The translations under genes and the position numbers were made by a program. A stretch of DNA of 54,700 nt from Desulfosporosinus sp. (GTDB taxonomy: Bacteria; Bacillota; Desulfitobacteriia; Desulfitobacteriales; Desulfitobacteriaceae), in the NCBI GenBank assembly GCA_020692355.1, contig JAIMKP010000020.1, forward strand, positions 1-54,700. The letters run 5' to 3'. Each line of letters begins with the position of its first letter. Positions within the stretch are counted from its first letter, which is position 1. The notes under the pieces were generated by a model. That model saw nothing but the letters and a program-made list of their open reading frames with translations. It was not told the DNA's origin and made no database searches. This document shows, in pieces, positions 15,970 to 24,468 of the stretch.

Positions 15970-17319
15970 ATGAGCAATATCCCCAACGTTAAAACGACTC
16001 CTACCCTGGGGGGCGGATCCGGTCTGTTTAAGAAGGAAGATTACTGGGCGGTATGGATTGGGCTTGGCACCGTGATTTTGGCCATTATTCTTTGGGCGGC
16101 AGGTAGTAAAGTCATGCCCTCGTTGGCGATCAGTTTTCCGGCTTGGGATAACTTTGCTAAAGTTTCGGCTTATCTCGGGACACACTTGGGCGGGATTATC
16201 GGCCTTTGGTTTTGCTTTTTGATCGTGTTCTCAGTCGCCGTTAAGATTCTGGGACACGACTTAAAAGCGTTCGTTCCCGGGTTTACGATTCTGTTTATTT
16301 TGGGTGTGCTGGTCTCGATTCTCGGAGCTTCGACAACAGCCAAGAAGTGGAGCCTGGAGGCCCCGTTGATGGCTCTGCTGGTGGGGCTGATTATCGGCAA
16401 CTTTGTTCCCATTCCGAAATGGTTGGATACCGCGTTTCGTACCGAGTTTTACGTCAAGACCGGGATTGTCTTGATGGGAGCGACCCTTCCTTTTACGCTC
16501 ATCCTGCAGTCCGGTCCGATGGCGTTCCTCCAGGCAACGATCGTGGCGGTGTCCACCTTCCTGACGATTTATTGGGCAGGAACCCGGTTGTTTGGTTTGG
16601 ACAAACGTTTTTCGACAGCGTTGGCAGCCGGCGGTTCTATCTGTGGGGTCTCGGCCGCGATTGCCATCGGTGGCTCTGTGAAAGCGGAAAAGAATCATGT
16701 TTCCGTGGCCATTTCACTCGTCGTTGTCTGGGCGGTGATCATGGTCTTTCTCCTACCGATCCTGATTAAAGTCTTGCATATTGCTCCCGGACCGGGCGGC
16801 GCCTGGATTGGAACCTCCGAATTCGCCGATGCGGCTGGTATTGCGGCTGCGGCTTCGATTAACGAACAGGCGATTAAGACCTTTACCCTCATGAAGGTCG
16901 TCGGACGTGATATGTTCGTGGGCATCTGGTGCTTTATTATGGCCATGATTTCCGTGACGAAGTGGGAAAAGCGGGATGACGGAACGAAACCGAGCGGTAA
17001 GGAAATCTGGGTTCGTTTCCCAAAATTTGTCCTGGGCTTCTTTGCCGCTTCGATCATTGTTACCCTACTCTTGGCCTTCGTGGATGCACCGACGGCCAAG
17101 AGCGTCAAAGCTAGTATCATCGCTCCGATTTCCATGATCCGGTTGTGGGCGTTCATCTTTACCTTCCTTTGTATTGGCCTGACGACGCGTTTTAAAGACC
17201 TGGCGGCGGTTGGCTGGCGGCCTTTCGCAGCCTTTACAACAGGGGTATTGGTCAATGTGCCGCTGGGCTACATCTTGTCCGTTATCGTCCTGGGTGGCTA
17301 TTGGGAAATGGTAAAATAG
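15970..17319 (+). CDS. YeiH-family (UPF0324) putative sulfur-oxyanion exporter
   Basis: This 449-aa polytopic membrane protein has about 11-12 hydrophobic segments and the family hallmark AAGGSICGVSAAIAIGG (about residues 217-233). The family is called putative sulfate exporter, with little biochemistry. In enterobacteria yeiH stands beside the LysR gene yeiE, whose product responds to sulfite; here a LysR gene also follows. Sitting next to a dsr locus, export of sulfite or sulfate is a sensible but inferred role. AGGAGG precedes the ATG. The stop codon lies in the first unit of a 17-bp tandem repeat. Confidence 0.83.
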   Translation: MSNIPNVKTTPTLGGGSGLFKKEDYWAVWIGLGTVILAIILWAAGSKVMPSLAISFPAWDNFAKVSAYLGTHLGGIIGLWFCFLIVFSVAVKILGHDLKAFVPGFTILFILGVLVSILGASTTAKKWSLEAPLMALLVGLIIGNFVPIPKWLDTAFRTEFYVKTGIVLMGATLPFTLILQSGPMAFLQATIVAVSTFLTIYWAGTRLFGLDKRFSTALAAGGSICGVSAAIAIGGSVKAEKNHVSVAISLVVVWAVIMVFLLPILIKVLHIAPGPGGAWIGTSEFADAAGIAAAASINEQAIKTFTLMKVVGRDMFVGIWCFIMAMISVTKWEKRDDGTKPSGKEIWVRFPKFVLGFFAASIIVTLLLAFVDAPTAKSVKASIIAPISMIRLWAFIFTFLCIGLTTRFKDLAAVGWRPFAAFTTGVLVNVPLGYILSVIVLGGYWEMVK

Positions 17320-17358
17320 GTTTGATGGTAAAATAGGTTTGATGGTAAAATAGGTCTG
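17308..17358 (+). repeat. 17-bp tandem repeat across the stop of the YeiH-like gene
   Basis: ATGGTAAAATAGGTTTG occurs three times in a row (17308, 17325 and 17342; the last differs at one position). The first unit encodes the final residues and TAG stop of the gene, so the following copies also carry TAG in the same register relative to ATG. Confidence 0.92.
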
Positions 17359-17474
17359 TGTGTTAAAACAAAGTGGGTGCGTTTGAAGCAGAAGTTCGCA
17401 GCAGAAGTGACCAGGGTCCTTCCTTTGAACGGCAGGCCCCTGGTCCGGCTCAAAGCATTTAAGGAGGTGCGCTG

Positions 17475-17840
17475 ATGCGCGCTGGGAATGAAACCTGCGT
17501 CCAAAAAGTACGGTTTTCCTTCGCGTTGTTTGGCAAGAGCGGATGGAAGGAAAGGGAGTCTCCCTGGCAGCGGCTGAGCCGAAATAAAGGGGTCAGCCCC
17601 GTAGTATTAAGGGCAAGCAAAGACTTTCTTACCTGGCGGTTGGAGCGGATCGCGACGATGATGGAACTCCTGCTGGCTGCTCATGGAGAATGGGGCCTGG
17701 CCAGTCGCAAGGATCAAGTTGTCATGGAAACGGAGACGCTGGATTTTAATCAGGCGTTGCAAGTTCTGAGACAGCACGGATTTCGTGACGATGAATTTGT
17801 CTTGACCGTAGAGTACTCCCGGAAATGGGGAGTATTGTAA
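17475..17840 (+). CDS. Hypothetical protein between the exporter and the LysR gene
   Basis: I do not recognise this 121-aa product. A near-perfect AAGGAGGTG ribosome site six nucleotides before the ATG at 17475, and the stop lying 42 nt before the LysR ATG, argue that it is real. The N-terminal 40 residues are basic. Residues 45-70 (FLTWRLERIATMMELLLAAHGEWG) should be helical, and the C-terminal part (NQALQVLRQHGFRDDEFVLTV) ends in a predicted beta strand. It has no signal peptide, membrane segment or Cys cluster. It is probably co-transcribed with the regulator. Confidence 0.6.
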   Translation: MRAGNETCVQKVRFSFALFGKSGWKERESPWQRLSRNKGVSPVVLRASKDFLTWRLERIATMMELLLAAHGEWGLASRKDQVVMETETLDFNQALQVLRQHGFRDDEFVLTVEYSRKWGVL

Positions 17841-17882
17841 ATGGTGGTGGGATTCAGGCAAGTGTATAAGGGGGGGAGTCTG

Positions 17883-18833
17883 ATGAGCGAACAAGAGTTT
17901 CTTGCTTTTAAGACGGTTGCTGACACCCGGAATATTACGCTGGCTGCTAAAAAGTTGCACATGAGTCAATCAAGTATTAGCCTTCAGATTCAAAATCTGG
18001 AGAGCCGTTTTGGAGCCCGTTTCTTTGACCGCACGAACAAGGGAGTGACCTTGACCCGGAGCGGCAAGGTTTTCTATAACCACGTGTGCGAAATTCTGGA
18101 CCTTCTCCATAACGTTCAGGAAAAATTAAGCGCCTTAGTCGAGGATCGGCGGGGAATCGTTTGCTTAGGGGCGACGCTCACTATCGGAGAATATGTATTA
18201 CCCCATATTTTGGCCTATTTGTACAATATCCGTCCGGACATTGACTTTAAGGTGAAGATTGCCAATACGGAAGTTATTAGTCAAGACGTCCTGGAGAGAA
18301 ATATTCATATCGGTTTAATTGAGGGTCCCGTGGCGCATCAGAGGGATTTGGTGATTGAGCAGTTTTGGCAAGATGAGTTGGTCGTGGTTGTACCTTATTT
18401 TCATCCCTGGGCAGAACGTAGGAGTATTACTTTGAACGAACTGGCAGGCGAGCGCATGATTGCCCGCGAGGTCGGATCGGGAACCCGAAAAGTCTTGGAA
18501 TTGGCCCTCCAGGAGCGTGGGTTTGATCCGGATAAACTCAATATCACGATGGAACTCGGGAGTACGCAGGCCATTAAGCAGGTCGTGTCTGCCGGATTGG
18601 GCATGACGATTATCTCTTCTCTAACGGTACGACGGGAGTGCGATCAGCGTATTTTTAAAACTCTGCAAATTCAGGATGCTCCGATTTACCGACCTCTGAA
18701 TATCTTGACCTTGGCGCAAACCAATGAAACGAAGGAAGAAAGATTTTTTATTAACTTCTTGCATGACCAGGAAAGTCTCTGCGAAGTTTTGAACCTGGAT
18801 TATTGTAGTTTGGAAAATCCCGCTATCATATAA
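17883..18833 (+). CDS. LysR-family transcriptional regulator
   Basis: This 316-aa protein has an N-terminal winged helix-turn-helix (residues 1-62; ITLAAKKLHMSQSSISLQIQNLE) and a periplasmic-binding-protein-like effector domain (about 90-300). It resembles the CysL/YeiE/CbbR branch. The ATG at 17883 follows GGGGGGAG and gives the usual short N-terminus; an ATG at 17841 directly after the previous stop would add 14 residues. By context it probably senses sulfite, sulfate or a sulfur metabolite and controls the YeiH-like gene through the dyad at 15872-15896; target and ligand are inferred. Confidence 0.88.
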   Translation: MSEQEFLAFKTVADTRNITLAAKKLHMSQSSISLQIQNLESRFGARFFDRTNKGVTLTRSGKVFYNHVCEILDLLHNVQEKLSALVEDRRGIVCLGATLTIGEYVLPHILAYLYNIRPDIDFKVKIANTEVISQDVLERNIHIGLIEGPVAHQRDLVIEQFWQDELVVVVPYFHPWAERRSITLNELAGERMIAREVGSGTRKVLELALQERGFDPDKLNITMELGSTQAIKQVVSAGLGMTIISSLTVRRECDQRIFKTLQIQDAPIYRPLNILTLAQTNETKEERFFINFLHDQESLCEVLNLDYCSLENPAII

Positions 18834-18946
18834 AGGGGCCGATCATTCTCTTTAGGCGGAAAGCATGATATGATAAGGATGCAAATGGTATCATCTTTAA
18901 TATGTTAATGTTATGTGATTATAAGTATTCCACTGAAGTCAAGTGA

Positions 18947-18973
18947 ACGCCCACTTATTGAAGTGGGCGTCTT
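18947..18973 (+). terminator. Terminator-like hairpin after the LysR gene
   Basis: ACGCCCACTT (18947-18956), loop ATTG, AAGTGGGCGT (18961-18970) form a perfect 10-bp stem followed by a short CTT. The T-tract is poor, so strength is uncertain. The gap 18834-19037 holds no ORF. Confidence 0.6.
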
Positions 18974-19037
18974 GAAATTGGATTAACAGAAATAACAGAA
19001 ATTTAACGACGCTACGGAGGGAAGGATCAGGGAAAGC

Positions 19038-19883
19038 ATGCAGCAGGATTGCCGGATCGGCTTGGTACAAATGGAAAGCAGGGTCAACGCGGTCGAAGAT
19101 AATTTGAAAACAATCTTAGACAGTGCAGCGGCAGCGGCGCGGGAACAAGTGACGCATCTGTGCTTCCCGGAAATGGCTTTGCACGGCTATGCTCCGGGGG
19201 AAGCCGCGCTTATTGCAGAGCCGTTGCACAGCCCACGGGTGAGGGAAATTGCAGCATGCGCTCAAAGGTTTAACATGACCTTATTGGTGGGGATGGCTGA
19301 ATACAATGAGCGCCAACCGAGGAAACCCTATTTGTCGCATTTGATCGCTTTGCCCGACGGACAGGTCAGAAGTTATCGTAAGACGCATCTTGGTCAGAAT
19401 GAAGGGGAGTATTTCTCTGCAGGTGAAGCGTTTCCGATCTTTGTCAGCCATGGGGTGACGTTTGCGGTCGGGATCTGTTGGGATTGGCATTTTCCTGAGG
19501 TTGCGGGGATCTATTCTCTGAAGGGGGCGGAAATTCTGTTTGCACCGCATGCTTCCCCTGCCATCGCCGGTGACCGCAAGGAACTCTGGCTGCGATACCT
19601 AGGGACGAGAGCCTATGATAACTCGGTTTACCTCGGGGCGTGCAACCTCTGCGGAAGCAATGGCCAGGGGCAAGCGTTCAGCGGTGGGGCCTTGGTGCTG
19701 GGACCCAAAGCAGACCTGCTCGCTGAGGCCGCCTCGGGGACGCCCGGGATCCTGACGATTGAACTTTCCTCCGCCCGCCTGAATCGTATCCGACAGATGC
19801 AGTCTTCATCCATGAAAGAACGTTTCTTTTTGGCTGAGCGACGGAAACACCTGTACCGGGAATTAATAGAGCTGGACATCTAA
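19038..19883 (+). CDS. Carbon-nitrogen hydrolase (nitrilase superfamily)
   Basis: This 281-aa cytoplasmic hydrolase carries the catalytic Glu-Lys-Cys triad: Glu in CFPEMALHG (about residue 45), Lys in YRKTHLGQ (about 114) and Cys in GICWDWHFPE (about 146). It belongs to the amidase/omega-amidase/carbamoylase side of the family rather than true nitrilases, judging by length and the GICWDWHFPE motif. Substrate is unknown. It has its own intergenic space on both sides, so it is likely a single-gene unit. A poor GGAGGGAAGG ribosome site lies 14-20 nt upstream of the ATG. Confidence 0.85.
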   Translation: MQQDCRIGLVQMESRVNAVEDNLKTILDSAAAAAREQVTHLCFPEMALHGYAPGEAALIAEPLHSPRVREIAACAQRFNMTLLVGMAEYNERQPRKPYLSHLIALPDGQVRSYRKTHLGQNEGEYFSAGEAFPIFVSHGVTFAVGICWDWHFPEVAGIYSLKGAEILFAPHASPAIAGDRKELWLRYLGTRAYDNSVYLGACNLCGSNGQGQAFSGGALVLGPKADLLAEAASGTPGILTIELSSARLNRIRQMQSSSMKERFFLAERRKHLYRELIELDI

Positions 19884-19896
19884 TGGGAAACCAGTT

Positions 19897-19925
19897 GGAA
19901 GCAAAAGAACCGTCCCCTCGCTTCC
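19897..19925. repeat. Hairpin repeat with AGAACCGTCCCC core (copy 2)
   Basis: Arms GGAAGC (19897-19902) and GCTTCC (19920-19925) enclose the core AGAACCGTCCCC (19906-19917). It starts 14 nt after the hydrolase gene. Confidence 0.75.
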
Positions 19926-19927
19926 AC

Positions 19928-19975
19928 CTATAAGCGTCCCCTCGCTTCTAGGTGGAAGCGAGGGGACGCTTATAG
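19928..19975. repeat. Perfect 21-bp inverted repeat
   Basis: Positions 19928-19948 and 19955-19975 are exact reverse complements with a 6-nt loop (TAGGTG). Its CGTCCCCTCGCTTC segment also matches part of the adjacent hairpin repeat at 19911-19924, so it may derive from the same element. Only a weak T-run follows, so it is not an obvious terminator. Confidence 0.85.
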
Positions 19976-19985
19976 TGATTGTTGC

Positions 19986-20023
19986 GGCTCACAGTCAGTA
20001 TACCTGGCAGTTGAGCCTTTTTT
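19986..20023 (+). terminator. Possible terminator
   Basis: GGCTCA (19986-19991) and TGAGCC (20012-20017) enclose a 20-nt loop, followed by TTTTTT. The stem is short and the loop long, so this is a moderate call. Confidence 0.45.
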
Positions 20024-20087
20024 GGCATATCAGAAAGTATAAGTCTGTGGGTGCATAAGAGCAACTAGGCAGCCGCCTTCGCTAAGG

Positions 20088-20112
20088 CTTGGCGCCAGCC
20101 AAGTTTTCTTTA
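20088..20112 (+). terminator. Terminator-like hairpin in the aspartase upstream region
   Basis: CTTGGC (20088-20093), loop GCCA, GCCAAG (20098-20103), then TTTTCTTT. The rest of 19976-20179 shows no ORF, and I cannot assign it to a known RNA class. Confidence 0.5.
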
Positions 20113-20179
20113 TGCGCGAAACTTGCGATGCGTCGCCGTGCTTCCAGACTAAACTTATCCGATCCGGGCCATATTAGCA

Positions 20180-20208
20180 TCGACAGACCTAGACGGTAAG
20201 TGTATAAT
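20180..20208 (+). promoter_or_regulatory. Sigma-A-type promoter of the aspartase gene
   Basis: TCGACA (20180-20185), a 17-bp spacer and TATAAT (20203-20208) match the consensus at 11 of 12 positions. The leader to the ATG is about 33 nt. Confidence 0.75.
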
Positions 20209-20247
20209 GTATACAGCATAAACGGTGAGTACAAGGGGAGACGAAGG

Positions 20248-21654
20248 ATGCGCGAAGAAAGAGATTTTCTCGGGGTGCAGAAGGTGCCGGATGAGGCTTA
20301 TTATGGAATTCAGACGCTGAGGGCGGTGGATAATTTCCCCATTACGGGATATCGCCCCCATCATGAGTTAATTCGGGCTTTAGGACTCGTGAAGGCGGCT
20401 GCGGCTCAGGCGAACATGGAGATCGGGGCCTTAACTCCGGTGATTGCCAAAGCGATTGTTCAAGCGGCTCTGGAGATGGCTGGCGGCAAGTTCAACGACC
20501 AGTTTGTCGTGGATGTCATTCAGGGCGGTGCTGGGACATCGATGAATATGAATGCCAATGAAGTGATCGCGAATCGGGCGATCGAAATCCTCGGGGGAAG
20601 CAAGGGGGATTATGCTAAAATCCATCCCAATTCCCATGTGAATATGGGGCAGAGCACGAATGATGTGTTTCCGACGGCGATTCGGATTGCCTGCCTCAAT
20701 GTCTCAAGCGATCTGCTCAAGAGCTTAAGGGAATTAGAGCAGGCCTTCGCTGCTAAAGCTCAGGAATTTGACGGGATCATCAAAATGGGCCGAACGCATT
20801 TACAGGATGCGGTGCCCATCCGTCTAGGCCAAGAATTTTCAGCATACGCGGCCATGATCAAACGGGACTTAGGACGGATTGAAAGGGCGGTGCGCTCTCT
20901 TGAAGTGACCAACATGGGTGCGACGGCGGTAGGCACAGGGCTGAATGCGGATCCAGCCTATATTGCCAGGGTCACGGAAATCCTGGGGGAAATCAGCGGA
21001 CTGCCGCTCAAGCGGGCCGACAATTTAGTGGATGCGACCCAAAATACCGATGCTTTTCTAGAGGTGTCAGGGGCATTGAAGACCTTGGCGGTGAACTTGT
21101 CAAAGGTTGCCAATGACCTAAGGCTCATGGCTTCGGGGCCGCGGGCAGGGTTTAAGGAAATTAACCTTCCCTCATTGCAGCCGGGTTCCTCGATCATGCC
21201 GGGTAAAGTCAATCCCGTGCTGCCGGAGGTCGTCAATCAAGTAGCTTTTCAGGTTCAGGGGAACGATTTTACGATTGCCTTGGCCTGTGGTGCCGGGCAG
21301 ATGGAACTCAATGTCATGGAGCCAGTCATTGTTTTTAATCTCCTGCAATCCTTGGATATTCTCCGCAACGTGATGAAAGTCTTCCGGGATCGCTGTGTTG
21401 TGGGGATTACAGCGAATGCTGAGCGCTGCCAAACCATGGTAGAAAACAGTGTCGGAGTGATTACCGCCATCAATCCTCATGTCGGATATGATGTGGCCTC
21501 TATGGTGGCTAAAGAAGCGATTGCCGGTGGCCGCTCCGTGCGAGCGATCGTCTTGGAGAAGGGTATTCTTACGGAAGAAGAATTGGATCTTATTCTCCAT
21601 CCGTATGAGATGACAAAACCGGGCATTGCGGGTGCACGTTTACTCAAGCGGTGA
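20248..21654 (+). CDS. aspA: Aspartate ammonia-lyase (aspartase)
   Basis: This 468-aa enzyme of the fumarase/aspartase superfamily converts aspartate to fumarate and ammonia, which would feed fumarate to central metabolism or respiration. The signature GSSIMPGKVNPVLPEVVNQ near residue 312 has the PEVVNQ ending typical of aspartases rather than the TQCE of class II fumarases; GRTHLQDAVPI and GQSTNDVFPTA are also present. The ATG at 20248 has an AGACGAAGG ribosome site; the open frame extends to 20200, but that part overlaps the promoter. Fumarase activity cannot be excluded from sequence alone. Confidence 0.9.
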   Translation: MREERDFLGVQKVPDEAYYGIQTLRAVDNFPITGYRPHHELIRALGLVKAAAAQANMEIGALTPVIAKAIVQAALEMAGGKFNDQFVVDVIQGGAGTSMNMNANEVIANRAIEILGGSKGDYAKIHPNSHVNMGQSTNDVFPTAIRIACLNVSSDLLKSLRELEQAFAAKAQEFDGIIKMGRTHLQDAVPIRLGQEFSAYAAMIKRDLGRIERAVRSLEVTNMGATAVGTGLNADPAYIARVTEILGEISGLPLKRADNLVDATQNTDAFLEVSGALKTLAVNLSKVANDLRLMASGPRAGFKEINLPSLQPGSSIMPGKVNPVLPEVVNQVAFQVQGNDFTIALACGAGQMELNVMEPVIVFNLLQSLDILRNVMKVFRDRCVVGITANAERCQTMVENSVGVITAINPHVGYDVASMVAKEAIAGGRSVRAIVLEKGILTEEELDLILHPYEMTKPGIAGARLLKR

Positions 21655-21659
21655 GACTT

Positions 21660-21708
21660 CGAACCACGAACCACGAACCGCGAACTTCGGACATCGAACG
21701 ATGAACCC
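21660..21708. repeat. Heptanucleotide repeat array (CGAACCN type)
   Basis: Seven consecutive 7-nt units begin here: CGAACCA, CGAACCA, CGAACCG, CGAACTT, CGGACAT, CGAACGA, TGAACCC. Similar arrays occur at 31141, 35967 and (different unit) 51946. Confidence 0.8.
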
Positions 21709-21739
21709 GCCTTGCGAATTTGCTCGGAAAATGGTAAAC

Positions 21740-21786
21740 TTGACATAGCATTTAACAGCCAGGAGCGTTCCTCCTGGCTCATTTCT
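21740..21786 (+). promoter_or_regulatory. TTGACA box and hairpin upstream of the DUF4321 gene
   Basis: A perfect TTGACA (21740-21745) has no good -10 at the expected place. AGCCAGGAG (21757-21765) pairs with CTCCTGGCT (21771-21779), followed by CATTTCT. The hairpin could terminate upstream transcripts or form a leader structure. Confidence 0.4.
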
Positions 21787-21805
21787 ATGAGTGTTGGGGG
21801 TTCAC

Positions 21806-22069
21806 ATGGCAGTTGGCCGCAATTCGTCAGGCACCGGTCGGACGATCCTATTAATTTTGATCGGAGCCGCCCTAGGCACTTTGGTTGGTTTCGGTCTGGA
21901 AAAATATGGGCTATTTACGCCTTTTTTGCGCCCGGCGATCATCGATGTGCCATCGCACACCTATTTGGATTTCTTTTTCCTTTCCCTTTCCTTTGGGTTT
22001 CGCTTGAATATTACGGCGGCCACACTTCTTGGGGCATTGGGGGGGTATTACCTAGCAAGGAAGTGGTAA
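21806..22069 (+). CDS. DUF4321 small membrane protein
   Basis: This 87-aa protein has two hydrophobic segments (about residues 11-32 and 58-83) joined by a short loop, matching the DUF4321 family commonly found just before maf in Clostridia. Function is unknown; the constant position in the maf-radC-mreB cluster suggests a cell-envelope role. The ATG at 21806 follows a GGGGG site; a GTG at 21791 would add five residues. The maf ATG begins immediately after its stop. Confidence 0.75.
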   Translation: MAVGRNSSGTGRTILLILIGAALGTLVGFGLEKYGLFTPFLRPAIIDVPSHTYLDFFFLSLSFGFRLNITAATLLGALGGYYLARKW

Positions 22070-22070
22070 G

Positions 22071-22724
22071 ATGCTCGTTTTAGCTTCATCCTCTCCCAGG
22101 CGGCGCATGCTGTTGGAGAAGTGGGGGTACGAATTCGAGCGGATCGAGGCCTCGGTTTCGGAGAACTTACCAGCCAGTGCTAAGGCAAGTTTAGGGGTGC
22201 GCATTTTGGCCGGACGTAAAGCCCAGGCGGGACTTAAATACTGGCTAGAAATAGCGGGCACGCCAGAGGTGGTTGTTTTAGGCTCGGATACGATGGTTGT
22301 CTTGGATGGGGAGGCCTTGGGCAAACCGGGAAACCCTAAGGAAGCCGTCATGATGCTGAAGCGGTTAAGCGGCAGGGAGCATTCTGTCTTAACAGGTGTG
22401 GCCTTGGCCAGGATAGGGAAGCTAGAATCTTTTGTCGTGGAGACGAAGGTTCGTTTTCGGGAATTGTCCCAGACGGAAATTGAGCGTTATGTGGCCAGCG
22501 GGGAGCCCTTGGACAAAGCTGGAGCGTATGGGATTCAAGGGCCGGCGAAGGCGTTTGTTGCTTCCTATGATGGCTCATTGACGAACGTCATTGGCCTGCC
22601 GATGGAGCATGTTGAAGAGCGGCTAAAAGCGTGGGGGATTGAACATAAAGATATCGCTTCACGCGGGGTGACTTATGGATTACCGGAAATTGAAGGATCT
22701 CCCAGAGGAGATGTTTCCCCGTGA
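22071..22724 (+). CDS. maf: Maf nucleoside triphosphate pyrophosphatase
   Basis: This 217-aa house-cleaning enzyme hydrolyses non-canonical or surplus nucleotides (dTTP/UTP-type subfamily by sequence pattern). The N-terminal SSSPRR motif (residues 6-11), GSDTMVVLDGEALGKPG (about 73-89) and DKAGAYGIQGP (about 147-157) are family hallmarks. The C-terminal 17 codons overlap radC by 50 nt in another frame, so translation of the two is likely coupled. The tail after residue 195 is longer than in most homologues. Confidence 0.93.
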   Translation: MLVLASSSPRRRMLLEKWGYEFERIEASVSENLPASAKASLGVRILAGRKAQAGLKYWLEIAGTPEVVVLGSDTMVVLDGEALGKPGNPKEAVMMLKRLSGREHSVLTGVALARIGKLESFVVETKVRFRELSQTEIERYVASGEPLDKAGAYGIQGPAKAFVASYDGSLTNVIGLPMEHVEERLKAWGIEHKDIASRGVTYGLPEIEGSPRGDVSP

Positions 22725-23358
22725 ACGCCTGTTTCAGTTCGGCCCGGAGGCCTTGTCCAACCGGGAGATTTTAGCCATCCTCCTCAGAACCGGCGTTAAG
22801 GGAGAAAACGTCCTGGACGTCGCGGAACGCCTACTGGCGGAAACCGGAGGACTGACAGGTCTTGCCCGTTTAACGGTGCACGATCTTGCTCAGCTACATG
22901 GCTTGGGACAGGCAAAGTCAGCGACGGTCAAGGCGGCTCTGGAACTCGGGCGACGGTTGGTGTCGGCTGATCCGGCGGCCAGACCCGTGGTCAATTCCCC
23001 TCAGGATGTGGCCCACTTGGTGATGGAGGAAATGCGCTACCTTGATCGGGAACATTTTCGCATTATGAGTTTGACCACAAAAAACCATGTTTTAGGGGTA
23101 AGCCAAATTTCCGTGGGATCGCTTAACTCTTCCTTAGTGCATCCGCGGGAATGTTTTAAAGAAGCAATCCGCCGCAATTCGAACGCCATCATTCTTTTGC
23201 ACAATCATCCGAGCGGGGATCCGACGCCAAGCCAGGAAGATATTGAGGTGACGCGAAGGCTGTCTGAGGGTGGACAGATTTTGGGGATTGAAGTGCTAGA
23301 CCATGTTATTATTGGCGATAATCGGTATATAAGCCTTAAGGAACGAGGAATATTATAG
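22675..23358 (+). CDS. radC: RadC/JAB-domain protein
   Basis: This 227-aa protein has an N-terminal helix-hairpin-helix region (about residues 1-95) and a JAB1/MPN domain with the metal motif [14 protein letters not shown] near residue 175. It is annotated as a DNA repair protein in the literature, though a repair role is disputed; the JAB domain predicts a metalloprotease-like fold. The ATG at 22675 overlaps maf; a downstream Met at codon 13 could replace it, but conserved RadC residues ([19 protein letters not shown]) start soon after 22675, which supports the early start. Confidence 0.92.
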   Translation: MDYRKLKDLPEEMFPRERLFQFGPEALSNREILAILLRTGVKGENVLDVAERLLAETGGLTGLARLTVHDLAQLHGLGQAKSATVKAALELGRRLVSADPAARPVVNSPQDVAHLVMEEMRYLDREHFRIMSLTTKNHVLGVSQISVGSLNSSLVHPRECFKEAIRRNSNAIILLHNHPSGDPTPSQEDIEVTRRLSEGGQILGIEVLDHVIIGDNRYISLKERGIL

Positions 23359-23390
23359 ATAGTTGGTGCAAGGGAAGGGGTCTTTTAGCA

Positions 23391-24407
23391 ATGTTCTTTG
23401 GAAAAGATTTAGGGATTGACCTGGGTACGGCCAACACCTTGGTTCATGTACGCGGCAAAGGGATCGTGGTGCGAGAACCTTCGGTTGTAGCGATGGATAT
23501 GGAAAAGAAAACCCCTCTGGCGGTTGGAGACAAAGCCAAAGAGATGATCGGGCGCACCCCAAGCCATATTGTTGCCATTCGCCCCTTAAAAGACGGGGTG
23601 ATTTCCGATTTTAATGTGACGCAAAAGATGTTGAAGTACTTTATTTCTCGGGCCATTGGTTCGGATTCGCCCTTTGCCCGGCCTCGAGTGGTCATTTGCG
23701 TCCCTTCCGGGGTAACCCCTGTGGAAGAGCGGGCAGTCAAAGAGGCGGCGATGGCAGCTGGAGCGAAAGACCCCATTATTATGGAAGAACCGATGGCTGC
23801 AGCGATTGGAGCCGGGCTTCCGGTCAGCGAACCAACCGGCAATATGATTGTGGATATCGGTGGCGGAACAACGGAGGTTGCGGTGATTTCCCTCGGCGGG
23901 ATTGTGACCAGCCGTTCGATTCGGGTCGCCGGAGATGAAATGGATGATGCGATTGTGGCGCATATCAAGCGCCGCTATAATCTCATGGTCGGCTACCGGA
24001 CGGCGGAAAATATTAAGACTGAAATAGGGGCCGCCTATATGGCTGAAAAAGGGATTACTTATTCGGTTCGCGGTCGGGATCTCTTGACAGGGCTTCCCAA
24101 GACGGTGGAAGTGACATCCGAGGAGATTCAGGATGCCTTGCAGGAACCGGTCATGGCAATCGTTGAGGCGATAAAATCCTGTTTGGAGAAGACCCCGCCG
24201 GAGCTGTCCGCCGACATCATGGATCGCGGCATCATGATGGCTGGTGGAGGGTCGCTTTTGCGCAATCTGGACAGGCTCATCGCGGATGAAACGAGCATTC
24301 CCGTCCATATGGCGGAGGATCCGTTATCCTGTGTTGCCTTGGGAACCGGCCGCGTGTTGGAAGACCGGGAGATCTTAAGAAAAATCACTGCACTGCAGAA
24401 GAGCTAA
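23391..24407 (+). CDS. mreB: MreB rod-shape actin homologue
   Basis: This 338-aa actin-like ATPase polymerises beneath the membrane and positions the elongation machinery. Phosphate-binding motifs GIDLGTANT (residues 7-15) and [11 protein letters not shown] (about 157-167), and the adenosine motif MAGGGSLL, are intact. It leads the mreB-mreC-mreD-PBP2 series; a 32-nt gap separates it from radC. The N-terminal [12 protein letters not shown] supports the ATG at 23391. Confidence 0.97.
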   Translation: MFFGKDLGIDLGTANTLVHVRGKGIVVREPSVVAMDMEKKTPLAVGDKAKEMIGRTPSHIVAIRPLKDGVISDFNVTQKMLKYFISRAIGSDSPFARPRVVICVPSGVTPVEERAVKEAAMAAGAKDPIIMEEPMAAAIGAGLPVSEPTGNMIVDIGGGTTEVAVISLGGIVTSRSIRVAGDEMDDAIVAHIKRRYNLMVGYRTAENIKTEIGAAYMAEKGITYSVRGRDLLTGLPKTVEVTSEEIQDALQEPVMAIVEAIKSCLEKTPPELSADIMDRGIMMAGGGSLLRNLDRLIADETSIPVHMAEDPLSCVALGTGRVLEDREILRKITALQKS

Positions 24408-24468
24408 AAGATGCGGGGAAACCCAGGATCTTTTCCGCCAGAATTGAATTGAGCTGGGGGCAAGTACG

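Noticed and set aside
20248-21654. Class II fumarase
   Set aside because: The signature region ends PEVVNQ, as in aspartases, rather than TQCE.
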